Shown in pieces: positions 25,640-36,353 of a stretch of 64,000 bases of DNA. The position numbers were made by a program, and so were the translations under genes. The DNA comes from an uncultured Candidatus Saccharibacteria bacterium (GTDB lineage: Bacteria > Patescibacteriota > Saccharimonadia > Saccharimonadales > Saccharimonadaceae). Each line of letters starts with the position of its first letter. Position 1 is the first letter of the stretch. The stretch lies in contig CAMYUU010000002.1 of NCBI GenBank assembly GCA_947302355.1, positions 40,834-104,833 on the forward strand, given 5' to 3'. Under the pieces are notes generated by a model. The model did not search any database. It saw only the letters and a program-made list of their open reading frames with translations, and was not told the origin of the DNA.

Positions 25640-28600
25640 ATGTTTTTTTGTAAAATAAAGAGGTTTGGAATTGTAGTAACGACGGCATTTTTGCTGGCTT
25701 TTTTGTACTCTCTAAGTTTTAATACTGCCTCCGTCTCCGCCTATTCCTTAAGTATGTCTACTAACAATTCTATAGAACTAGATGCCGTAGTAGATAATGA
25801 TGGTGTAACTATTAAGGATGAATCTATTAATGTAATATCAGATTGTCGTAGTGGATATAATCTATCTATTGCTACACCACAGGGTAGTGATCTATATGAA
25901 TATAGTAATAATACACAATCTAGTAATACTGCTTCCTTTACCGCAGTAGATGGTACTTCAGATCTAAGTAGTAGTAATAATACTAATAAATGGGGATATA
26001 CACTAACAAGTAATCCTACTAGCTCTACCATCTTCTCTCCACTATCTACTACAGCATCTACATTAAAGACCTCATCTCAAACAGCTAGCCCTAGTAGTGA
26101 TATTAATGATACCTTCCATATTTACTATGGTGTAAAGGTAGATACTTCCATCGTTCCAGGTACTTATAAGATGGCAAATAACGGCACCATCCTTTATTAC
26201 CTCACTATGGATACTACTTGTACACAATATACTGTAGTCTTTAATCCAAATGGCGGCACAGTAACTAGCGGCGGCAGTAATCCTACTCAAGGTATTCAAA
26301 TTGGTGAACCTACTAAACTTGCCAGTGCAGATTCCTTAACTGCTCCTACTGGAACATCCTATATTGATGCAAATAACAATACCATTACTGGACAAGCAGA
26401 TAAACTCTGGGCTTTCTGGGGCTGGAATACACAAATAGATGGTACTGGTGATTGGTATAAAGATAGGGAGTCCGTAACGGATCTAACTAATGTAGGTAGT
26501 ACTATTACCCTTTATGCTCAATGGAAACAAGCTACTTTAGCTGACCTCACTACTTCTACTCCAGCAGGTACCGAAAAAGTGATAGACCATAATGAAATGC
26601 AAGATATGCGTCCTGAAGTCTGCTATAACTCACCTATCACTACCGCTGCTGATGCTCCTGCTGCTACGCTTTTAGATTATCGTGGTAAAGTTACTACTGG
26701 AAGTAATCCAGAACAACCAGAACAATATACTGTATCTAAACTAGCTGATAATCTATGCTGGATGACTACGAACTTAAATCTCGGTCGCACCGGTACCGAT
26801 GGCCCTAATGGTGATGGAACTGTTACTTTAACTAGTGATGACACAGATCTGGCGGATAATACTACTTTTACGCTTCCAGCTAGCACTACGACATCTAATA
26901 CTACAACTACGGCTGCTACTATTCGCACTGCTAACAACAGCGGTACCAATGCTAATGGCACTTATTATTCTTGGGCGGCCGCTGTAGCTAATACTAACTC
27001 AATTAGCACTAGTCCATCTACATCCATTTGTCCAAGAAATTGGGATTTACCTGCTAGTAATCAGTACACTAACTTAAGTACTAAGTCCAGCTATACTTCT
27101 ACAAATCCAACCACTGCGGCTCCTAGTAGTTTCCTGATAAACGGTGGCTTTACTCAGGGTTCATCCTTCTACCAAACTAGCTATAGCCATTTTTGGACCA
27201 ATGTATCATCCTCTACGTCTGCCGCTTATGGAGCTAGGGTAAATAGTACTGCTATGACTACGAGTGCAACCACTAGTTCTACCTATGGTGGTAACAAATA
27301 CTACAGGAAGAATATTCGTTGTGTGGCATCTAATGGTAAAGTCACCATTAACTACGACGGTAACAATAATGATGGTGGTTCTATGACAAGTCAAACTAAT
27401 GTAGAAATCAATTCCACCAACCTCACCAGCAACTCATTCACTAGAACCCACTATGCTTTCAAAAACTGGAATACCGAAGCCAACGGTACGGGTACCACTA
27501 TTGCGAATTCCGCTGCACTTTCCAGCCTAAATCTCGCTCCCGGCTCCACCATCACCCTCTATGCCCAATGGACTCCACAGCGCCAAATCATCTACAACGA
27601 TAACTGTAGCTATAATAATGCTGGCTGTGCTACTAATACTGATACCACTAATACTAGTAGATGGACTAACACTGGCAGCAATATTACTCTCGGTAGCGAT
27701 ACCTACTTCACCACCAGATCTGGCTATGCTATCACTTCCTGGAATACCGCCCGAGATGGTAGCGGTACTAGCTACAATACCTCATCTAGCTACACGGTAC
27801 CATCTGACCTCGCTTCGCCAGACCAAGTCACTCTCTATGCTCAGTGGTCCCCCGCTCTTACCATTAACTACAATAGCAATGGCGGTACCGGTACTATGAC
27901 TGCTCAACGTATCCCAGAAAACACTTCCAAAGCTTTAAAGAGCAATAACTTCACCGCTCCATCTGGTAATTACTTCATTGGTTGGATGACCGAAGAAAGT
28001 AGAGCTACTAATACTGTAGTCTATACTAATGGAGCCACTTACACTACTCCTACTACCGTTACTCCCGGCGATTCTATCACTCTCTACGCCAAATGGGGTC
28101 CTAGATATACTATCGTCTATAACGGCAATAATGCCACAGGTGGCAGTATGGTAAGCAGTGGTACAGAACTAAAACACACCAATATCAATGAAGGAAACAC
28201 CGTAAATCTCTACGCACCTAACTATTACAAGACCAATTACGGTTTCGTCGGTTGGTCACCTAGCGCCACCGCTACCGTAGGTGGTACAGACCCCATCTAT
28301 GGTCCTAATGAATCCATCTCCGCTCCTAGCTACGATGCTTATGGTGAAGAAATCAGTGGCACTAAGACTATCACCCTCTACGCTGTCTGGCTAGAAGCTG
28401 ACTCCACTAAGACTATGCAGACCTTCACCGCTTCGGATTGCCAGAACTTAGCCCAAACTACTTTTGATGTAAACACTAGCAAGATCACCGCTCCAGCTGG
28501 TAGTGTGATAGCCTTAAAAGATCGGCGTGATAATAATGTCTATACAGTAGCCAGACTAGCTGACGGTAACTGTTGGATGACGGAAAACTTACGACTAGAA

Positions 28601-29299
28601 GCTGCAAATACTGTAGGCAATAACCAAACAGACCCATCAGTCACTAACCAGAGTCTAGCCCAAGGTTACGGTGGAGTATTTACCGGCCTAGATAGCACAG
28701 AAAACTCTAACTTCACTAGCACAACTAATGCTACTCCGAACAACTTATATAATAGCACCAATATTACGGGTAGCTACACTGGCTATCGTTTCCCCCGCTA
28801 TAACAACAATAACACCAACACTAGCCTTACTGCCAGCTATAATGGCACAGGAAGCGGCACATACTATAGTTGGTACAGTTACGGCAATTACTACACTTGG
28901 GCTGCCGCTATGGCCAATACTGAATATTATAGCTTTGCTTCCACCGCATCGGGTTCCGAGTCTGCTGGTACCTCCCTCTGTCCCACCAACTGGAGCCTTC
29001 CTACCATTGGTACTACTGAGAAAGATTCTGGCATTCTTTTCCAAAGATATAGTAGCAGTGGTAGCACCAGTAGTGATATGAGTAATCGTTTCCGCACTTT
29101 CCCCAACAATTTCCTCTACTCCGGCAACTTTAGCGACTCGTCCGCGAGCGGTCGTGGCACGCACGGCATCTACTGGAGTAGGTCGGCGTACAGCAGCAAC
29201 AACTCTTACGCTATGCGCCTGGACTCTATGGCTCTCTTCTCGTCCACCAGCGCTAATAAGTACGGCGGTTATAGCGTTCGCTGCCTTATTGGTTCTTAG
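25640..29299 (+). CDS. Large secreted protein with several InlB B-repeats and two FISUMP-type domains
   Basis: Repeats such as FKNWNTEANGTGTTI...LYAQW; LADNLCWMTTNLNLG...YYSWAAA...ICPRNWDLP and LADGNCWMTENLRLE...YYTWAAA...LCPTNWSLPT. Confidence 0.8.
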   Translation: MFFCKIKRFGIVVTTAFLLAFLYSLSFNTASVSAYSLSMSTNNSIELDAVVDNDGVTIKDESINVISDCRSGYNLSIATPQGSDLYEYSNNTQSSNTASFTAVDGTSDLSSSNNTNKWGYTLTSNPTSSTIFSPLSTTASTLKTSSQTASPSSDINDTFHIYYGVKVDTSIVPGTYKMANNGTILYYLTMDTTCTQYTVVFNPNGGTVTSGGSNPTQGIQIGEPTKLASADSLTAPTGTSYIDANNNTITGQADKLWAFWGWNTQIDGTGDWYKDRESVTDLTNVGSTITLYAQWKQATLADLTTSTPAGTEKVIDHNEMQDMRPEVCYNSPITTAADAPAATLLDYRGKVTTGSNPEQPEQYTVSKLADNLCWMTTNLNLGRTGTDGPNGDGTVTLTSDDTDLADNTTFTLPASTTTSNTTTTAATIRTANNSGTNANGTYYSWAAAVANTNSISTSPSTSICPRNWDLPASNQYTNLSTKSSYTSTNPTTAAPSSFLINGGFTQGSSFYQTSYSHFWTNVSSSTSAAYGARVNSTAMTTSATTSSTYGGNKYYRKNIRCVASNGKVTINYDGNNNDGGSMTSQTNVEINSTNLTSNSFTRTHYAFKNWNTEANGTGTTIANSAALSSLNLAPGSTITLYAQWTPQRQIIYNDNCSYNNAGCATNTDTTNTSRWTNTGSNITLGSDTYFTTRSGYAITSWNTARDGSGTSYNTSSSYTVPSDLASPDQVTLYAQWSPALTINYNSNGGTGTMTAQRIPENTSKALKSNNFTAPSGNYFIGWMTEESRATNTVVYTNGATYTTPTTVTPGDSITLYAKWGPRYTIVYNGNNATGGSMVSSGTELKHTNINEGNTVNLYAPNYYKTNYGFVGWSPSATATVGGTDPIYGPNESISAPSYDAYGEEISGTKTITLYAVWLEADSTKTMQTFTASDCQNLAQTTFDVNTSKITAPAGSVIALKDRRDNNVYTVARLADGNCWMTENLRLEAANTVGNNQTDPSVTNQSLAQGYGGVFTGLDSTENSNFTSTTNATPNNLYNSTNITGSYTGYRFPRYNNNNTNTSLTASYNGTGSGTYYSWYSYGNYYTWAAAMANTEYYSFASTASGSESAGTSLCPTNWSLPTIGTTEKDSGILFQRYSSSGSTSSDMSNRFRTFPNNFLYSGNFSDSSASGRGTHGIYWSRSAYSSNNSYAMRLDSMALFSSTSANKYGGYSVRCLIGS

Positions 29300-29322
29300 T
29301 TCCCCTGGCAGATGCAGGCAAC

Positions 29323-29383
29323 GAAATTACTGTTACTCCGACCAAAGCGAGCCATGCGAGCCGAAGGAGTGATGGTAATTTTC
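29323..29383. repeat. Inverted-repeat element K after the 25640 CDS (same arm architecture, different core)
   Basis: arms GAAATTACTGTTACTCC / GGAGTGATGGTAATTTTC, core gaccaaagcgagccatgcgagccgaa. Confidence 0.55.
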
Positions 29384-29751
29384 CTTAGCCCCGCGGGAAA
29401 TAACCATAAGCATTTTTTGAAACGGCAGAATCTGATATGATAATTATACGATAAGAGAGGTAGTGGATATGAAAGTAACACGCGAAAAGACTAGTGCCGA
29501 GAAGTTGAGTGGGATTATTTCTCATATGAAATGGAAACAGGTAGTATGTGTAGTGTCCAATAAATAGTATATTCTCCCGATAACCTATTAACTCTGGTTC
29601 TTGGTCTATTCCGAATTTTCTGCACATTATACACTTTTTCGGAATAGTCTTGTTTGAAATTCATCCTTAACTCTAGCTTATTTTGCATGGGTGACACCAG
29701 AGGAAAATTATAGCTAGTTTTAAGCTTATTTGTGGTATAATATATATACGG

Positions 29752-29824
29752 CTGGGTGTGGCGCAGTTGGTAGCGCGCGACTTTTGGGAAGTCGAGGCCG
29801 CTGGTTCGAGTCCAGTCACCCAGA
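29752..29824 (+). tRNA. tRNA-Pro(TGG), followed by encoded CCA
   Basis: CTGGGTG...CACCCAG acceptor, anticodon loop TTTGGGA. Confidence 0.93.
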
Positions 29825-29844
29825 CCATTTTTTATAAGTTAAAA

Positions 29845-29918
29845 CGGGGCTTGGCGCAGCCCGGTAGCGCGCACGCATGGGGTGCGTGAGGTCAGGAGTT
29901 CAAATCTCCTAGCCCCGA
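29845..29918 (+). tRNA. tRNA-Pro(GGG), followed by encoded CCA
   Basis: CGGGGCT...AGCCCCG acceptor, anticodon loop ATGGGGT. Confidence 0.93.
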
Positions 29919-30015
29919 CCATACCAGGAGCTGGGCGAAAAGAAAACTTGTTTTCTTTTCCGAAGCGACGCAGTATGGTCTGCCTTTGCGAAGCAAAGGA
30001 TGACCAGGTTCACGA

Positions 30016-30088
30016 CTGGGTGTGGCGCAGTTGGTAGCGCGCAGCGTTCGGGACGCTGAGGTCGTCAGTTCAAGTCTGATCACCCAGA
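30016..30088 (+). tRNA. tRNA-Pro(CGG), followed by encoded CCA
   Basis: CTGGGTG...CACCCAG acceptor, anticodon loop TTCGGGA. Confidence 0.93.
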
Positions 30089-30117
30089 CCATATCTAAAA
30101 TAAGGAGGCAATTAGTA

Positions 30118-32040
30118 GTGGCGGATAAAATTAAAAACAGCACAAGTGGTAAGAATGTAAATAAGAATGCTTCTAATCTTTCTAGAAGTTTTTTGTTTAC
30201 TTTGGTATTGATTGGTTTTGGCGCATTATTAATATATAGCTTTAATTCGAATACCGTAAAAAAGACTGAAGTTCCGATTTCCGAAGTGATTACTAGGGCC
30301 AACGACCCAAATGGCGACATTAAAAAAATCACCGTTACCGGCAACAATCTTGATATTACTTTAAAGGGCAAAGACCAACCTACCGAAACTTCCATTAAAG
30401 ATGGCTCTGGCACTTTGTATGACCAAGGCCTTGTAAACTACTGCGATAAACTTGTAGACGAAGAACTCACTAAATGCCAAGAAAAATATCCAGTTATAGA
30501 ATACAAAGAAGACATAAATACCTGGGGCATTATATTAGACGTTGCTTTAACGGTTTTGCCAATTATCGCTATAGTGATTTTCTTCTCCTGGATGATGAAG
30601 CAGGCCAATATGGCCAATAGTCAATCTATGTCTTTTGGCAAATCGCGCGCTAGGCTTTATGGACCAGATAAGAAAAAGGTTACTTTTAAAGATGTAGCAG
30701 GCAACGAAGCAGCGAAGCAAGATTTGACTGAGATTGTAGATTTCTTGAAGAGTCCTAAAAAATATGAGAAGTTGGGAGCTAAGATTCCACGTGGGGTACT
30801 TTTAGCTGGTGACCCGGGTACTGGTAAAACGTTGATGGCGCGGGCGGTGGCTGGTGAGGCTAATGTGCCGTTTTTCTCAATTTCGGGTTCGGAATTTGCT
30901 GAGATGTTTGTAGGCGTAGGCGCTTCTAGGGTGCGAGATCTATTTAATAAGGCTAAGAAGAATGCTCCTTCAATCATCTTTATTGATGAGATTGATGCTG
31001 TAGCGCACAAGCGTGATGCTAGGGGCGGGGCAGGTCGCGAGGATGAGCAGACTTTGAACCAAATTTTGGTAGAAATGGATGGATTTGATAACGATTCGGG
31101 CGTGATTGTGATGGCGGCGACTAACCGAGTGGATATGCTCGATAAAGCTCTTCTTCGCCCTGGGCGTTTTGATCGGCACGTAAATGTAACTTTGCCTGAA
31201 AGAAAAGATAGATTAGAAATTCTGAAGGTACATTTTAAGGGTAAGCCAGTAGAGGAGGATGTAGATCTTGAATCTTTGGCCAAGAAGACGGCTGGCTCAT
31301 CTGGGGCGGATCTGGCCAACATTGCGAATGAGGCGGCTATTACTGCGGCACGTGAAGGACATAAAGCGATTTCTAATAAGGATTTGACCGAAGCGTTTGA
31401 ACGTGTGGCGATTGGGCCAGAGCGCAAGAGTAAAGTCATGAATGAAAAAGAACGTAAAATTACAGCTTATCATGAGGCAGGTCACGCCGTAGTGGGACAT
31501 GTACTGCCAGATTCGGATCCGGTACACAAAGTGACTATTATTCCGAGGGGGCAAACTGGTGGTGTGACTTGGTTCTTGCCACCAGAAGACCGTAGCTACA
31601 AGAATATTTATGAATTAAAGGATATCTTGGCGCGGGCAATGGGTGGCCGCATGGCAGAAAAATTGATTTTTGGTAAAGACGCAATTACTACTGGTGCATC
31701 TTCGGATCTTAAGAATGTAGCAGAGCTAGCGAAGTCAATGATTGTGGAAGAAGGTATGGGTGAAGGAACGCGTAATTTGGTATTTCCTTCGGAAGCTACT
31801 GGCTATTATACTATTACAGCTGGCAAGCCGTATTCGGAAAAAACTTCAGAGGCAATTGACGCCGAGATAAAGAAATTGTCTGATGAGGCGGCTAAGAGGG
31901 CGGAGGAAGTATTGAAGGCCAATAAGTCAGTTCTAGATAAATTAGCTGAAGAGTTGCTCAAACATGAGACTTTGGAAGAGGCAGAGCTTGAGCCATTACT
32001 AAAACCAGCAAAATTACCTACTATCGTAAAGTTACATTAA
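30118..32040 (+). CDS. ftsH: ATP-dependent zinc metalloprotease FtsH (GTG start after AAGGAGG)
   Basis: [52 protein letters not shown]-track start 30022 reads through tRNA-Pro. Confidence 0.95.
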   Translation: MADKIKNSTSGKNVNKNASNLSRSFLFTLVLIGFGALLIYSFNSNTVKKTEVPISEVITRANDPNGDIKKITVTGNNLDITLKGKDQPTETSIKDGSGTLYDQGLVNYCDKLVDEELTKCQEKYPVIEYKEDINTWGIILDVALTVLPIIAIVIFFSWMMKQANMANSQSMSFGKSRARLYGPDKKKVTFKDVAGNEAAKQDLTEIVDFLKSPKKYEKLGAKIPRGVLLAGDPGTGKTLMARAVAGEANVPFFSISGSEFAEMFVGVGASRVRDLFNKAKKNAPSIIFIDEIDAVAHKRDARGGAGREDEQTLNQILVEMDGFDNDSGVIVMAATNRVDMLDKALLRPGRFDRHVNVTLPERKDRLEILKVHFKGKPVEEDVDLESLAKKTAGSSGADLANIANEAAITAAREGHKAISNKDLTEAFERVAIGPERKSKVMNEKERKITAYHEAGHAVVGHVLPDSDPVHKVTIIPRGQTGGVTWFLPPEDRSYKNIYELKDILARAMGGRMAEKLIFGKDAITTGASSDLKNVAELAKSMIVEEGMGEGTRNLVFPSEATGYYTITAGKPYSEKTSEAIDAEIKKLSDEAAKRAEEVLKANKSVLDKLAEELLKHETLEEAELEPLLKPAKLPTIVKLH

Positions 32041-32050
32041 CATTATAAAC

Positions 32051-32160
32051 AATCACATAATACTTTTTGGGGACGGGTCGCTCGCGCCCGTCGTTACGGG
32101 GCTCGCGCCCTTCATCCTCGGCCGTAGCCTCCGGACACCCCAAAAAGTATTAATGTGATT
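32051..32160. repeat. Inverted-repeat element J between ftsH and the aminopeptidase (divergent core)
   Basis: arms AATCACATAATACTTTTTGGGG / CCCCAAAAAGTATTAATGTGATT. Confidence 0.75.
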
Positions 32161-32176
32161 ATTTAGGAGATAATAA

Positions 32177-34639
32177 ATGGAAAGGTTATTAGAATATTTC
32201 GTACCAGAAAAGTATAGTTTGGATTTAGGTGTAAATAAGTTTAACAAAAAGATAGGTGGGGTGATAATAATAGTTGGTGAAGCAAAATCGGAAATAATTA
32301 AGTTTCATGCGGTAGGGTTAAAAATAGCGCAAGTTTTTGTAAATGATGACGAAGCAAAATTTGAGAACAAAGATGATGTCTTGACGATTTTTGAAGTGCC
32401 CAAGGGGAAAATAGAAGTCACAGTGCGCTACGATGGAACTTTGAATGAAAACATGGAGGGGGTTTATTTGTCTACCTATGAGCATGATGGCGAGACGGAG
32501 CTAGTGGTGGCGACGCAATTTGAGAGCCATTATGCTAGGGAGGCATTTCCTTGTATAGACGAGCCGGCGGCAAAGGCGGAATTTAAATTGAAGTTGACCG
32601 TGCCGGAAGTTGAGGGTGAGATTGTACTCGCAAATACTCCGATAGAAAAAAACAAGAAACATTTCACAGTTCCGGATGGAAAGCATACGATTTTTTATGA
32701 AGATGATGGTAAAAAGGCGGCAAAAACGTATCGTGAATATGAGTTTGAAACGACGCCGAGGATGTCTACGTATTTACTTGCATGGGTAATTGGTAGATTC
32801 CATGGGAAGACTATTAAAAATGAGCATGGCGTGGAAATTACTACGTATTGCGCTTTGAATCAAGAACTAAATACCGTGGATTTCGCGAATGAAATTGCGG
32901 CAAAAAGTTTAGAGTTTTATGATGATAATTTTAAGGAACCTTATCCGTTGAAGAAATTAGATCAGGTAGCGTTACCAGATTTTGAGGCGGGAGCAATGGA
33001 AAACTGGGGATTAGTGACTTATCGGGAATCGATGCTTTTAGTCGGTAAGTCTGCGACTTTAGGTGCAAAGAAGGCGGTGGCGATTACGGTGGCGCATGAA
33101 CTTTCGCATCAGTGGTTTGGTGACCTTGTGACGATGGAGTGGTGGGATGATTTGTGGCTTAATGAATCATTTGCTAGTGTAATGGAATACTATGCAGTTG
33201 ATTTTGTTCATCCAGAATATAAGATTTTTGAAAGTTTCTTTACTGGTGATTGTTATGCGGCTTTGCTTCGTGATGCGCATCTAGGCGTACAATCTGTGCA
33301 CCAGGATGTGAAAACGCCGGAGGAAATTGCGACGTTATTTGATGGTGCGATTGTGTATGCGAAGGGAGCGAGATTGATGCTAATGATGATTCGCTTGATG
33401 GGCTGGAAGAATTTTTGCAAGGGAATTGCTGACTATTTTAATAAGTACAAGTATCAGAATACGGTGGGTGATGATTTGTGGGCGGCCTTGAAACCTTATG
33501 CAGATTTTGATCCTGGTAAATTGATGCATGCATTTATTGATAAGCCTGGGTATCCAGTAATTACCAACGAAGGCGATAATTTTAAGAGGTTCAGTCAAAA
33601 AAGATTTTTGCTAGATGGGCCATTGAAAAAAGAAGAATGGCCGATTCCGGAAGTTATGGAAGACATGAGTGGGCATTATGTACTAGATTTAGGCAAAACT
33701 GAATTTGATGAAAGGTTAAAGAAATTTGATGAGTTAGGGTTAGAGGAAAAGCTTAGGCTATTGATTGATCGAGATTTGATTACGCAGGCTGGACTTCAAA
33801 GCGCAGCGTCTTTGGTGCCTCTAGCTATGAGATTTAAAAATGAGAGCGCTCCAGCAGTTTGGAATAAAGTCGCAGCGTTAATAGCGAATTTAAGGATATA
33901 TTTTGATAATGATTCTGACGAGGAGAAGCTTCTTAAAAAATATGTATATAATTTGATAGATGGCAAGCTGAAAGAGGTTGGCATAAAGACGCAAAAAAAT
34001 GACGATGAAGATATGATTCGTTTACGGGCGAACTTGATGGGACTAGATTATTTTGCGGAAGATGAAACGCGTTTTAAAGAATTAGTAAAGCTTTATAATG
34101 ATGATCCTAAAAAAATGGATCCAGAAATTCGTGATGATATTTTGAGTGCGAAAGTATATTTGGAGCCAGAGATTGTAGATGTGTATTTGGAGAAATATAA
34201 GGCTGAGGTAGACCCAGATATTAAGTTTGATTATTTGGCGGCAGCTGCACTAGTGCGTGATGAAAAACAATTAGCGAAGGTTTTGGCTTTGCTTGGTAAT
34301 TTTGAAGTTGTGAAGCCACAAGATCAGCTTTATCTATTTATCTATCTTTATCGCAATCCGAAGTCAAAGGTGCAAACTTTTGATTGGATGGTAAATAATT
34401 GGGATTTGGTGAAAAAGACTGGTGGGGATAAGACTTTAAGTGATTATCCGATGCTGGTGGGGAGATTGGCTAGAACGGAAGAAGAGCTGGAAAAATATGT
34501 AAAATTCTTTGGGCCGATGCGAGATGATCCGGCGGTGGCGCGTGCTGTTACGATTGGCGAAAATGAAATTAGGGCCAGGATTAAGCTAATTTGCAAGAAT
34601 GCTCTGAAAGTACAAAAAGCACTTGAAAAACAATTATAG
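32177..34639 (+). CDS. M1-family aminopeptidase
   Basis: GAMENWGLVTYRE, HELSHQWFGDLVTMEWWDDLWLNESFA. Confidence 0.95.
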   Translation: MERLLEYFVPEKYSLDLGVNKFNKKIGGVIIIVGEAKSEIIKFHAVGLKIAQVFVNDDEAKFENKDDVLTIFEVPKGKIEVTVRYDGTLNENMEGVYLSTYEHDGETELVVATQFESHYAREAFPCIDEPAAKAEFKLKLTVPEVEGEIVLANTPIEKNKKHFTVPDGKHTIFYEDDGKKAAKTYREYEFETTPRMSTYLLAWVIGRFHGKTIKNEHGVEITTYCALNQELNTVDFANEIAAKSLEFYDDNFKEPYPLKKLDQVALPDFEAGAMENWGLVTYRESMLLVGKSATLGAKKAVAITVAHELSHQWFGDLVTMEWWDDLWLNESFASVMEYYAVDFVHPEYKIFESFFTGDCYAALLRDAHLGVQSVHQDVKTPEEIATLFDGAIVYAKGARLMLMMIRLMGWKNFCKGIADYFNKYKYQNTVGDDLWAALKPYADFDPGKLMHAFIDKPGYPVITNEGDNFKRFSQKRFLLDGPLKKEEWPIPEVMEDMSGHYVLDLGKTEFDERLKKFDELGLEEKLRLLIDRDLITQAGLQSAASLVPLAMRFKNESAPAVWNKVAALIANLRIYFDNDSDEEKLLKKYVYNLIDGKLKEVGIKTQKNDDEDMIRLRANLMGLDYFAEDETRFKELVKLYNDDPKKMDPEIRDDILSAKVYLEPEIVDVYLEKYKAEVDPDIKFDYLAAAALVRDEKQLAKVLALLGNFEVVKPQDQLYLFIYLYRNPKSKVQTFDWMVNNWDLVKKTGGDKTLSDYPMLVGRLARTEEELEKYVKFFGPMRDDPAVARAVTIGENEIRARIKLICKNALKVQKALEKQL

Positions 34640-34749
34640 ACTAACCACGAGCCACTCTAAAGTTGCCTAATCTCGAAGAACATGAGAGTAGTTTGAACTC
34701 CTCATATGTCTGGGTTAAAAATTCGGATTAGTAAAGTTTCCTATAAAAA

Positions 34750-34775
34750 ATCCCCCGAGCTGGTATCGGGGGCAA
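34750..34775. terminator. Hairpin CCCCCGAGCTGGTATCGGGGG
   Basis: GC stem with A run on 5' side; terminator for the minus-strand 34877 CDS. Confidence 0.5.
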
Positions 34776-34876
34776 ACCAGGAAGAGCAATTGCAGATTTC
34801 ATATCGACTACACTACGCTACGCGACTTATTTCCGGGTCGGTTTCCCGGCTGGTTTCTGAAATCGTCAGACGATGA

Positions 34877-35302
34877 TTACCAGATTATTGTTTCGCGTAA
34901 TACCGTTCTGTCGCAGCTACCGTGGCTCGCTATCATTTGAAAGGAAGTGGTGGGGTTATGAGGGTTGGGCCCTAACCATTCCCAAGCATAGTCATAATTG
35001 AGATGACTATTGTAGTGGCCGTAAGTCGGTGACGACATCTCGATTTCCCATTCTGCGGCGTCGTGCTGCCATTGGGCATCTTCGGTGACGTCTATCACCG
35101 CATACGCGCAGATTGCCTCTGCAAGCCTCTTCGTCAAGGCGCAGGGGTGAGTTTTGTCGAACTTCTCGACTATCTCCTTGGCTGTCCAGGCGATGGCGTC
35201 GAAGTCTTCGATAGACTTCATCTTTGAAGTCTGTTCCTCCATCTCGGTGACAGCCTCAAACATCGCATCAAATAGTTCATTTTTTTCTTGTTCCGTAGTC
35301 AT
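34877..35302 (-). CDS. Hypothetical protein, 141 aa
   Basis: Complete ORF with relatively GC-rich codons. Confidence 0.5.
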   Translation of the reverse strand: MTTEQEKNELFDAMFEAVTEMEEQTSKMKSIEDFDAIAWTAKEIVEKFDKTHPCALTKRLAEAICAYAVIDVTEDAQWQHDAAEWEIEMSSPTYGHYNSHLNYDYAWEWLGPNPHNPTTSFQMIASHGSCDRTVLRETIIW

Positions 35303-35521
35303 GATAGCTTTCCCTTGCTTTTCCGAGTTTTAAGGTGCCAGGCCTTTGCCTAGATAAACTCATTTTGAGCTTATGCTTTTATTGTATCATACTTTGTTAT
35401 ATTTGTCAATAGGCGCGTATTAACTCAACACCCTCTCAATAAAATCCTAAGATACCACCCAAACTGTATAACTCAAGAAGTCAATGGAAATAACAGATGA
35501 TTTTTTATGATAAATAGAAAC

Positions 35522-36045
35522 ATGACGAACGAAGAAAACCACAATCAAACATTTGCAGATGGCCAAAATCTTAAAGTTAGCACCATGAACGCGAAGTCTT
35601 CTTGGATTGTCGACTTGGAGCGTTTTAGGGTTTTCTTGGCGGAAAAATATAAGGTAAAAGAAGCCTATTATTTCATCGGTGCTTTTGATCCTAAAAAACC
35701 AAGATTTATATGATGCATTACAAAGGTATGGATATATTGTAGTTTTTCGTGAACATGCTGGAAGTGTTTTGAGCCATAAAAAAGGCAATGTCGATACCGA
35801 TATTGTTTTTCTATTATGAAAAAACTCGTAGAACGCGAAAAATTTGATAAGATTATTCTAGTTTCCGGAGATGGAGACTATTGACGAATGGTTGATTATC
35901 TAATAAAGAAAGATAGGTTTGAAAAATTACTAGTTCCAAACAAGAAAACTCTTTCTTCTCTTTATAAGTTAAGGACTTCGGATACTTTCAGGGCATATCT
36001 CGATGACGCTTCGACGAAAAAGAAAATCGCCCTAAAGAAACGATA
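35522..36045 (+). pseudogene. NYN-domain (LabA/DUF88-like) protein, disrupted
   Basis: FADGQNLKVS...AYYFIGAFDPKK / NQDLYDALQRYGYIVVFREHAGSVLSHKKGNVDTDIVFLL / MKKLVEREKFDKIILVSGDGDY*RMVDYLIKKDRFEKLLVPNKKTLSSL in three successive frames; two frameshifts and one in-frame TGA. Confidence 0.8.
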
Positions 36046-36249
36046 GCAAAAAAGCAGGTTCGCCTTAGGTATTTCTCCGTTTGGTGCATCCCTGCGTCGG
36101 AATATATTTCTGTTATAGCGCACCCTTGCAAAGTAATCAAGACTTCTTGTCAAAATTGTTAGGGCTAACAGGGGTGGCTTGTGAAAAACATAAGGACAAT
36201 AAGCAAAATCGCACTTCGTGCGAAAAATGCGGAAAAAGTTGTGATCTGG

Positions 36250-36333
36250 TGCCCGCGACTGGATTTGAACCAGCACATCCGTAAGGACACTAGCACCTGA
36301 AGCTAGCGCGTCTACCAGTTCCGCCACGCGGGC
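36250..36333 (-). tRNA. tRNA-Leu(CAG)
   Basis: GCCCGCGTGGCGGAACTGGTAGACGCGCTAGCTTCAGGTGCTAGTGTCCTTACGGATGTGCTGGTTCAAATCCAGTCGCGGGCA. Confidence 0.93.
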
Positions 36334-36353
36334 TCCCAAGTATTATAGCATAG

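Noticed and set aside
30022-30117. ORF-track N-terminal extension of ftsH (MAQLVARSVRDAEVVSSSLITQ)
   Set aside because: Translation of tRNA-Pro(CGG); the true start is GTG 30118 after AAGGAGG.
35522-36045. Possible UGA recoding (alternative code) in the NYN gene
   Set aside because: TGA is used as an ordinary stop elsewhere (e.g. end of rnhB at 52593) and the NYN gene also has two frameshifts, so decay is simpler.
36081-36284. 67-aa plus ORF ending LVPATGFEPAHP
   Set aside because: The C-terminus reads through the antisense of tRNA-Leu; no independent support.
35962-36339. 125-aa minus ORF beginning MGARVAELVDALASGASVL
   Set aside because: It is a translation of tRNA-Leu(CAG) and the pseudogene antisense, a well-known spurious protein pattern.
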